This document shows, piece by piece, positions 11,551-19,466 of a stretch of DNA of 64,000 bases. The number at the start of each line of letters is the position of its first letter. Within the stretch, counting starts at the first letter, position 1. The stretch covers positions 1,757,001 to 1,821,000 of the forward strand of contig JARFIW010000942.1 of NCBI GenBank assembly GCA_036346225.1, written 5' to 3'. The notes below the pieces were generated by a model. That model saw only the letters and a list, made by a program, of their open reading frames with translations, had not been told where the DNA came from and searched no databases. The DNA is from Platerodrilus igneus (Eukaryota; Arthropoda; Insecta; Coleoptera; Lycidae). A program made the position numbers and the translations under genes.

Positions 11551-12676
11551 TCATATCGGCTTATATTTATTAATATTTATTTCTAAATAGAGCACCTTTT
11601 CCAAAGACCAACCGGACCCACATGTTTCAAATTCCTCTGATTTTGTTCGCATGGTTTCGGTTAAGACCTCGTACATATTTTCCAGATTACTAGAAGACGT
11701 TATAACCACATTTTTTGTGTTAAAGGATTTCACATCGGTAGTCTCTTCCCCCATTTTGGTGTAAACGCCGAAGAGTTCGCAATAGACTTTTATTGCTGTA
11801 TATTGTATTCTTTTTTCATTAAGTAATCAAATAAACCGCTCTTTCTGCTTTCAAAGAAACTCGGACACTCCATCGTCGACACTGGCGTTCTTTATGCGAT
11901 AGCTAGCCATACGGTTGTTAAACGCTGTGCTAACCATTTCTACACCATCGTCGTTAGTAGCGGTAACTGATGCATTTTTATGTTTGTTGCCCCGTAGATG
12001 ACCAGAGTATGCAGACTTTAACACCTCCATGTCGCACACTTTACACATAATTCGTGGTTGTTTCGTACAAGACCCCTTAACAGCTGGCGGAGCTGAACGT
12101 TTACTGCTTAATGACATATCATGCTGTTTTTCCTTGTGTCGCTGTAAGCTGTCCATTCTCGTAAAAGCGATACCGTGCATTTATATTTCCAATGCTCCAC
12201 CAGAAGGTACTACATTGGCCAGGAGGCGAGTTTTTTGTTGCCTGGAAATTTAGAATTTTTGCCGAACCCTTGCCGTTCCTGGCAAGGTAGGGTTCTTTAA
12301 CGTGCGTGACAACACTCACACACGGGACCTCCATTTAACCTCTCATCCGAACGAGGGCGTAATTTTTGTGAAAAATGCTCACCTGTCATTTTTCAAGCAG
12401 TCGGCCGTGTCGGGATTTGAACCTAGGACCTTGGGATCCGTAGTCTTACGCTTACTACATTGATCAACGGCGACGCCTCGTAAAAGCGATACCGCAAGAC
12501 CCACAGTTTAAGTACTTTGCTGCCGACGGATGTATAAGCTTAACCGTGGACGATGTTACACCACGACATTTGTTCTGGTGTCGTTTGAGAGCATCCCTCC
12601 TGGTAAAGTAGACGTGACAGGGCTCGCATTTAAAAACGTTTGCAGGTACCATTTTAGTACAAGACAAAATCCGCAC
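11551..12676 (-). pseudogene. Left-arm zinc-finger gene, related to N-terminus of Maverick-type polymerase proteins, split by a SINE
   Basis: Minus-strand gene reading toward the element's left end. The first part (12464-12676) has a C2HC-type finger (CEPC...HQNKC). After the SINE the frame resumes with FTRMDSLQRHKEKQH, then a third finger CKVC...HLRGNKH, then AFNNRMASYRI and VDDGVSEFL and a stop near 11851. A separate open frame at 11551-11754 has VKSFNTKN, SGWSLEKVLYLEININKY and a stop. I recall this run of motifs from the N-terminal region of arthropod proteins that continue into a protein-primed family B polymerase; that link is from memory. The polymerase itself is absent. This arm keeps zinc-binding residues that the right-arm copy has lost. 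Confidence 0.65.
12158..12494 (-). mobile_element. tRNA-headed SINE copy a (with its target duplications)
   Basis: The SINE itself is 12176-12476 on the minus strand, flanked by perfect 18-bp duplications CTCGTAAAAGCGATACCG at 12158-12175 and 12477-12494. The head has a Pol III B box-like GGATTTGAACC (complement GGTTCAAATCC), a conserved body and a tail ending in GGAGCATTGGAAA. It is absent from the otherwise matching right arm, so it inserted after the arms were formed or last homogenised. Confidence 0.9.
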
Positions 12677-12987
12677 TATAAGACTTTGGTTAAACTTGTA
12701 AGCGAACTAACTTATAACTAAAGAGTTTACTCTTGCGTACCTGCTTTATGTTCCCTATAGAATGCAAACCGAAGGTTTCCGATGACTGCCGAACGATGTT
12801 GAGAATTCAGCGGGGAACTAAATGATGTCATCTTTTGCCAATCCTTGCTGCTCGTTCAGTACATTTAGCGCCAATGCATGCACCTGGTTCGCATCGTCGA
12901 TGGTGCGAATGCCGTTAGTAGAAACATTGGAAACGTCTTCCATGTTATACGGATCGCGTGCATATTAAAAATCCAAAAGGGTGGTAG

Positions 12988-14190
12988 CACACACACACAC
13001 AAATTGGTTGCAAGTCGTGCTGTAGAAGATGCAGTGCTACTATAAACAAAAACTCAATAAAACACTTTAAACCTTTACTAAGGGAATACCAAACTTGTTG
13101 TCTACAGAATACTTACTAATAAAGCAATTTAATTTTAAATAACTTCTACGCCATATTTTAGGAAATGGTAGACTTGAATATTTTCTAAATGAATCACCAA
13201 GCGAAAGTATATGCTTAGCGGTATTAAAATTAACCATTAATTTCACATTTTTACGACCGTGGTTAATTATAGATTAAAATTTAATTTATTCACGTTCGAG
13301 CTACCCGTAAACTAACATATTTTATAGTAACAGTGCGCTGTATAATACATGCATACCCCATCGCCGCGCTACTTCTATTCTTGTAGTTGCTAGAAAAAGT
13401 CAGTTGCCTTTTTTACTGCTAGGGACCGATGCAAAGCACCATTCTATACATTCTTTAAAGGTATGGCACATCGCGCACTTTTTTTGTCTGATAATTAAAT
13501 TTTGCTCATGTAGGCTTTTACACTTTCGCATATTTAAACATCTAATAGGATTGATTAACTACTTTCGATAATTCTAACGGGAACCGCCATACATTTCGCC
13601 GCACCGTTCCTTTTGAATCCAACGATCCTATGGGCTTCCACACACTAACACCTAACGTATCTTTCCTACTATTTGTTAAACAAAAACTACCGGCATCGCC
13701 ATGTCCGTATGTGGACGTAAGCAGATGTTTGTGGATGTGTACGAGAATATGTAACCATATACATTAATCAGTCTAAGCTATTTTATTTAGTCCAAGAAGA
13801 CTAATATTTTTATAAACCACAATTAATAATCGCCTTTATAGGTTTAACATTTCTACCATTTCCCAATGACTGGTGCTACGTACATGGAAACTTTAATTAC
13901 TTATTGGAGAGAATCCTTATTCTCCCACGCACTGTTGCGTAGCTGCATGCCCACCCCTTTTGGGAATATATGCTCGTTATAGGTTGTAGCACCCGCGGTT
14001 TTACTTAACTACACTTTGTGAGATCCCTTTAATCTTTTTAATCGCGTTTTTATCGCTTACAATACAGTATTTAATTTTCCCTACAACTTTTTTGTTGGCA
14101 AGCGGTATATAGTATTAATTATCCGCGGGGTAGTCACTCTTTTAAGATAACCATATTTTGTTTGGTATCAACTAATATTAGATTTTTCTA
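12988..14190. other. Gene-poor inner segment of the Polinton-like element
   Basis: No intact gene. It starts with a short CA run (about 12987-13001). At about 13905-14010 lies a diverged copy of part of the 159-aa gene found at 15040-15519 (shared words such as TTTTGGGAATATATG), so an older duplication of that gene has decayed here. Confidence 0.6.
13905..14010 (-). pseudogene. Decayed partial copy of the 159-aa gene
   Basis: About 105 bp align by eye with 15296-15405, including the run around TTTTGGGAATATATG and the following GGTTGTAG/GGTCGTAA region. No start or stop of its own. Confidence 0.55.
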
Positions 14191-14695
14191 GGGAACCCCT
14201 TACAAAGTCACGCCTTTTAAAGACCCCAAACCTCTAATTTTTGCTCATCTTTATTTAACTCCATCTTTAGAACCTTTTTTTGCTACGCAAGACATATGCC
14301 TTAACCAACCATCTCCCGAGAAATCTAAAACCGCTGTGTTTCGAGAACACCACGTGGAGATAACACGTATACTCTGTCAACCAGGATAGAAGCAGGAAGG
14401 ATTTGGAAGGTGGGCGAGGAGCTTAAAAATTATGGAATCTTAAAACTATTATACACAATAGATTTACAAAATCTATACAAATATAAACAACTATCTTATA
14501 TATTTATGCCTCCATGCATAGATTGCTGTACTATTAGGAATGATGTACCTTTTGTCATCTTCCCTCGATAAACTAATTTTATTAATAAGCTGCGTGTACA
14601 AATCGTATTTTTTACTCCGAATACATACGCAGGCAAGTACTCGATACCATCCAAATAAAGAATTGGATGCTTGGTGACTGTTAACATCCGCTTTC

Positions 14696-14822
14696 CTCGT
14701 GTACGCCCAGACACATCCCAGCCCATGAGCACCCCTGCGCATGCACACCCCTGCCCATGCGCACCCCTGCGCGTGCGCACCCCTGCCCATGCGCACTGCC
14801 CATGCGCACCCCTCTCCGTGCG
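14696..14822. repeat. GC-rich minisatellite (CCCCTGCCCATGCGCA-type units)
   Basis: Degenerate 12-17-bp units rich in CACCCCTGC and CATGCGCA. A shorter version sits at the same relative place in the second element copy (33188-33272). Both are followed by a GACGTCA-like site (TAACGTCACAG here, TGACGTCATAG in copy 2). The long open frames across this block are products of the repeat and are not genes. Confidence 0.8.
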
Positions 14823-15039
14823 ACTGCTATTTCGGGGTAACGTCACAGCCTTTTATAAATAAAGAACAATGTTATATACTATTATAAAATGTTTATTCTG
14901 ACATTATACATAACAAATTTAAAAATATTTAATACCAAGCATGGAGTCATTTAAACTTAATTTTAATACAAAGTTATACACAGAAGACAGTTCTTTCTTT
15001 ATATTTGTTTGGAGTGGTTTTAATTTTATCTAATTTTAT

Positions 15040-15519
15040 TCACAGCTTAAAATTTAAATCGACACCCAAGTCTTCTATCTCCTTTTCTAGCCAATAGTTT
15101 GATACATAGAGACCGTTTAGGTATTCGAATTGTAAAATGTACCGAAGTTTGCCTCTATATTTAAAGTCTTTGATTCCACCGACAACCAGATCCATTCCTT
15201 CGTGTAATTCTTGCAGCTTGTGACAATCTTTTAATCGCAGCTTTCCCACTATATCCTGCATACGTATCTTGTTAGCTTGATCGACTTCTTCTTGTCGATA
15301 TTGGAAGAAATCCTTTTTCTCCCACACACCGTTGTGTAGTTGCATATCCACCACTTTTGGGAATATATGGTTGTTATAGGTCGTAAGACCCTCGGTTTTA
15401 AATGATCCGAAAGGTTCTTTACTAGGCAAATATACAATGTTTAGCGGAACCCCTTTGCGTGTGGTGTACGCAAAGGTTACGAAACCCGCATTCCTTAGAT
15501 CGTCTATGTTATCTGCCAT
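15040..15519 (-). CDS. Unknown 159-aa protein, third gene of the central block
   Basis: I do not recognise this protein. It begins MADNIDDLRNAGF and ends LGVDLNFKL. It is mixed-charge and has no signal peptide or membrane segment. The C-terminal third (YRGKLRYILQFE, LYVSNYWLEKEI) has the look of a small nucleic-acid-binding fold with alternating strands, but that is only an impression. It lies last in the minus-strand block after the replication-like gene and the middle gene. A frameshifted copy is at 33480-33966 and a diverged C-terminal piece near 48660-48780, where NYWLENKI-like residues can be read. Its survival alongside the large gene in copies of different age suggests the two work together. 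Confidence 0.6.
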   Translation of the reverse strand: MADNIDDLRNAGFVTFAYTTRKGVPLNIVYLPSKEPFGSFKTEGLTTYNNHIFPKVVDMQLHNGVWEKKDFFQYRQEEVDQANKIRMQDIVGKLRLKDCHKLQELHEGMDLVVGGIKDFKYRGKLRYILQFEYLNGLYVSNYWLEKEIEDLGVDLNFKL

Positions 15520-15529
15520 TTCGATAAAT

Positions 15530-16075
15530 ACATTTTAGAATAACCTTTTAAAAAGTATATGGATTTAGTACCATCCTTTTCCGCAAGAACGCCTACATAA
15601 CTAAAAGAGTCTTTCTTACTAACCGCAAATGCATACAGCTTGTAGAACCCGGATGTATTTAAGTCACTCCATCGGCACATAAAATAATCTTTTAACTCTT
15701 CCTCATTTTCTCTAATAAGATGTTCTTTGTCTAACACATCTTTGTTTTGTTCGCGTCCAATTTTCGCCTTTTTGCATCCATTTCCTCTAATTCCAGTTGT
15801 CTTTTTCTTCCACTTACAGCGTATGGTATGCATAATGGGGCAATTTCCTGTAGCGTAAACGGATAGAGTTTACTGCCAATATTTACGCGTTGTCGTACAA
15901 CCTCTGGACGAATGTTAGGCGTATCTATCAACCCCAATTCCGAAATGATTATTTCTTTTGGAATTGTAGAATATGGTGTTGCATATTGTGTAAAATATGT
16001 ACTATCTGCTTTAATGTAGCACTTGTGTAAGATTTTTATTTTATCTTGGATATCTTCCTCCTCTACTATTTCAAA
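15530..16075 (-). pseudogene. Unknown middle gene of the central block, frameshifted
   Basis: Two overlapping pieces: 15731-15937 (TPNIRPEVVRQRVNIGSKLY, PYAVSGRKRQLELEE) and 15504-15833 (KEHLIRENEEELKDYFMCRW, GFYKLYAFAVSKKD). Comparison with the second copy at 33980-34440 shows they are one protein broken by a frameshift near the lysine-rich KRRK stretch. The Arg/Lys-rich centre suggests nucleic acid contact or nuclear targeting (inference). No known domain was recognised. Confidence 0.55.
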
Positions 16076-16272
16076 TAATTTACAAGTAAATATTTAAAAC
16101 TAAAAGCCGAAAGCACATACTTTATCAATTTTTCCCTTTCCTCTGGTTTTTCGGACAACTTAATTTGCAGGCCTGTCAATTTCTTTGTATTGCCATTACC
16201 CCAATACACGTACTGTAGCAGGTTATTATACACTAAACAGCTGCTATTTTGTAGCTTGGCCGATAGCTTACT

Positions 16273-17325
16273 TCACATTTTGGCAAGTGGTACCGAGTAC
16301 ATTGGCGCCTTTAGGAAGTATAACTTACTATCTTCCAATAACGTTAAACAGTCTTTTAAGGGATTATACACCTGTTTCGCACTGACATAGCTTCTAATTG
16401 CACAGTTGTATATTGTCGCTTCCAATTGCGTAATACCATGTTCTTTGGCCAAAGTAGACGCAAAAGTTTCCCTTAAACGTACATCTGGGAAACGTAAAAA
16501 ATCTACTATATGATTGCCAAGTTGTTTATTAACACCAGGACTTGTTATCTGACACACAAATTTGTTGTATATCTTAATTCTTGCATTGGTTGTTAGCCAT
16601 GTTAAACAATCAATTCCCGCAGTTTTATCGTTGTCAACTATAATATTACACTTTTCTTCGTATTCTCTCTTATAGCAAAAGTTGTGCTTTGTAGTTAAAT
16701 AATTACACATCTCCATCTTGCTAAATATGCCAGCAAAATCTTGGGTTACATCCATGTCAAAAAGATAGAAATAATCTTTTTCGAGATCGTCTAATATATC
16801 TGGTAGTTCCTCCAATATAGTTTCCAACTTAACATCTGCTAGTTGCACTTTGTACGGAACACATATAGGATTTTGGAATTTTTTATTAATACATTCGAGG
16901 TCTTCTTTTCCGATAATTTCTTTTACTCTCTGGCCCATCTTGTTAGTGCTTTCCAGAGAAAACGGAAGCTTAGCTTTAACACCATGCCTAGCGGAAACAA
17001 ACTTTCTTCGTAGAAAACTGTTAAATGCACCACAAATTTCTTTTTTTAGGATAAACATTCTTTTGTTCGCAGATGTTTGCTCGGCGTCAGAATGATCGCA
17101 AATTTTAACCAACATTATATTGTCACAAAATGGTTCTGTAATTGGTGTGTGTAGTCCACCAGTCAGCATCTGTTCGCCTTCGACATAACAAATATTACCA
17201 ATATCTGTCACCAGATTATTGTTGCAGATATTTTCTGCCAAAAGCCACAATCCAAATCGCACATTTGTTGGTTTCACTTTATTACCAAGAAGTTGAGGAA
17301 CGTTAATCACCTTGGAGACGCTCAT
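16273..17325 (-). CDS. Unknown 350-aa protein with replication-initiator-like layout
   Basis: The longest and best-preserved gene in the window, starting MSVSKVINVPQLLGN; the start is conserved in the second copy. I cannot assign a family. Landmarks: KEICGAFNSFLRRKF and VSARHGVKAKLPF (about residues 95-120), PICVPYKVQLADVKL, an acidic motif DMDVTQDFAGIF (about 200-212), DNDKTAGIDCLTW (about 235-247), ARIKIYNKF (about 251-259), [18 protein letters not shown], and GITQLEATIY (about 298-307). The order Asp-rich motif, KIYNK, then L-x-E-x-T loosely recalls bacterial Rep_trans initiators; this is a hypothesis. I see no HUH motif, polymerase motif or DDE triad. The frame shifts near 16280 and homology continues to about 16075, so the C-terminus is damaged. 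Confidence 0.65.
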   Translation of the reverse strand: MSVSKVINVPQLLGNKVKPTNVRFGLWLLAENICNNNLVTDIGNICYVEGEQMLTGGLHTPITEPFCDNIMLVKICDHSDAEQTSANKRMFILKKEICGAFNSFLRRKFVSARHGVKAKLPFSLESTNKMGQRVKEIIGKEDLECINKKFQNPICVPYKVQLADVKLETILEELPDILDDLEKDYFYLFDMDVTQDFAGIFSKMEMCNYLTTKHNFCYKREYEEKCNIIVDNDKTAGIDCLTWLTTNARIKIYNKFVCQITSPGVNKQLGNHIVDFLRFPDVRLRETFASTLAKEHGITQLEATIYNCAIRSYVSAKQVYNPLKDCLTLLEDSKLYFLKAPMYSVPLAKM

Positions 17326-17803
17326 GTTTACTGTTCTAGCTACTACCGAATACTAAATTGGATACGAAAAATTGCTCCTTATGTATCCTACAGAGTGGGG
17401 GCGCATATTGCCGAAGATAGCCGAATATGTCGGACACAACCATATCGCCTACATTCTCTTGATTAGGAACAGTTTTTAAAATTCGGTCTAGGTCTACCAC
17501 CCTTTTGGATTTTTAATATGCACACGATCAGTATAACATGGAAGAGTTTCCGATGTTTCTACTAACGGCATTCGCACCATCGACGATGCGAACCAGGTGC
17601 ATGCATTGGCGCTAAATGTACTGGACGAGCAGCAAGGATTGGCAAAAGATGACATCATTTAGTTCCCCGCTGAATCCTCAACATCGTTCGGCCGTCTTCG
17701 GAAACCTTCGGTTTGCATTCTATAGGGAACATAAAGCAGGTGCGCAAGAGCAAACTCTTTAGTTATAAGTTAGTTCGCTTACAAGTTTAACCAAAGTCTT
17801 ATA

Positions 17804-18596
17804 GTGCAGATTTTGTTTTGTACTAAAATGGTACCTGCAAACGTTTTTAAATGCGAGCCCTGTCACGTCTACTTTACCAGGAGGGATGCTTTCAAACGGC
17901 ACCAGAACAAATGTCGTGGTGTAACATCGTCCACGGTTAAGCTTATACATCCGTCGGCAGCAAAGTACTTAAACTGTGGGTCTTGCGGTATCGCTTTTAC
18001 GAGAATGGACAGCTTACAGCGACACAAGGAAAAACAGAATGGTATGTCATTAAGCAGTAAACGTTCAGCTACGTCAGCTGTTAAAGGGTCTTGTACGAAA
18101 CAACCACGAATTATGTGTAAAGTGTGCAACATGGAGGTGTTAAAGTCTGCATACCCTGGTCATCTACGGAGCAACAAATCAGTTACCGCTACTAACGACG
18201 ATGGTGTAGAAATGGTTAGCACAGCGTTTAACAACCGTATGGAGCTATCGCATAAAGAACGCCAGTGTCGACGATGGAGTGTCCGAGTTTCTTTGAAAGC
18301 AGAAAGAGCGGTTTATTCGATTACTTAATGAAAAAAGAACACAACATACAGCAATAAAAGTCTATTGCGAACTCTTCGGCGTTTACACCAAAATGGGGGA
18401 AGAGACTACTGATGTGAAATCCTTTAACACAAAAAATGTGGTTATAACGTCTTCTAGTAATCTGGAAAATATGTACGAGGTCTTAAGCGAAACCATGCGA
18501 ACAAAATCAGAGGAATTTGAAACATGTGGGTCCGGTTGGTCTTTGGAAAAGGTGCTCTATTTAGAAATAAATATTAATAAGTATAAGCCGATATGA
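17804..18596 (+). pseudogene. Right-arm zinc-finger gene, related to N-terminus of Maverick-type polymerase proteins
   Basis: Plus-strand mirror of the left-arm gene, reading toward the right end. The open frame 17804-18328 (the likely start is the second Met, MVPANVFKC) has finger 1 with C17, C20, H33 and C37, finger 2 with CGSC but a changed last ligand (KEKQN in place of KEKQH), and finger 3 with a 12-bp deletion removing its last His. A 2-bp deletion after AFNNRM shifts the frame and gives a missense tail. The downstream piece 18393-18596 carries KSFNTKN and SGWSLEKVLYLEININKY and then stops where related proteins, as I recall, continue toward the polymerase. Both arms lack the polymerase, so the truncation predates or accompanied arm formation. 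Confidence 0.65.
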
Positions 18597-18769
18597 GAAG
18601 TTCTAGGTTGAAAATAAAAAATTGTGAATATGTATTTAGAAATGTGGTTTACAAAAATTTAAACTGTATTAGTAAAAATTGTCTGTAATAAAAAGTTTTA
18701 AGAATGGTTTTTAGATTTTCTTTTAGGTATGAGCTGCCGGAAATTTATCATTTAGAGGGTGTGTGTAAA

Positions 18770-19375
18770 ATGGAAAGGGGTGCTTCGATTTTAAATCTAT
18801 TTACAGATTCGGATTCTACATAAAATTCTAGACTAATTTGATGTATTGCATGACTAAGAAATGTATAAGGACGGTCAGAAATCGCTACCAGCAAAAAATT
18901 CTTAAAATTGGGTTAGCTCCCTGGGGGATGGCGCTATCTAAAAATTTTAAAGAGATTTGGGTAGCTGAGAAAATTCTAATATTAATTGATACCAAACAAG
19001 ATAGGTTTATCTCGTGGGTGGAAATGTGGAGAAAGATTTATCTCGCAGAGGGTATGTGTGTAATTTTGTAAGGCGTGGTCCTATTTTAAATCTGTTTGCA
19101 TATTCAAATTCTGTATAAAATTCTAGGCTAATTTGTTGTATTGCATGACTAAAAAATTTTATAAGAACGGTCAAAAATCGCTGCTGCTGGTAAAAAATCT
19201 TAAAGTGAGGGTAGCGCCCTGGGGGGTAATGCAATGTGAAAAATTCTTAGAGATTCGGGTAGCTGAGAAAATTCTGATATTAATTGATACCAAACAATGT
19301 ACATTTATCTCGTGGGTGGAAGTGTGGATAATGATTTATCTCGAGGGTGGAAAGAATTCGGGTGTGACGTAATCA
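18770..19375. repeat. Subterminal repeats, right arm
   Basis: Two units with TAATATTAATTGATACCAAA followed by TTATCTCG, about 295 bp apart; mirrors the left arm, which has an additional shorter unit. Confidence 0.75.
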
Positions 19376-19466
19376 AAATGGTTGGGGGTGTCCGAGCAAG
19401 GCGGAGAGCAAGGCGGAGCAAGGATGAGATTCATCTCCCACATTTCCACCTTATGGGAATTTACAG

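Larger units (their letters stand above)
10435..12987 (+). repeat. Left inverted arm of the Polinton-like element
   Basis: Mirrors 17494-21848. From the end inward: terminal 80 bp, subterminal repeats with motif TTTGGTATCAATTAATATTA, an outward-reading zinc-finger gene on the minus strand, and a 260-bp inner piece ending GTGGTAG. A SINE (12176-12476) is present only in this arm, and this arm also has one extra short subterminal repeat compared with the right arm. Confidence 0.85.

Noticed and set aside
14491..14862. Three overlapping 63-116-aa open frames on both strands
   Set aside because: They are products of the GC-rich minisatellite; no start context or protein-like composition outside the repeat.
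16273..17325. Family B polymerase or DDE transposase assignment for the 350-aa protein
   Set aside because: No DTDS-type polymerase motif, no SLYP motif and no convincing DDE spacing; the acidic motif alone is not enough.
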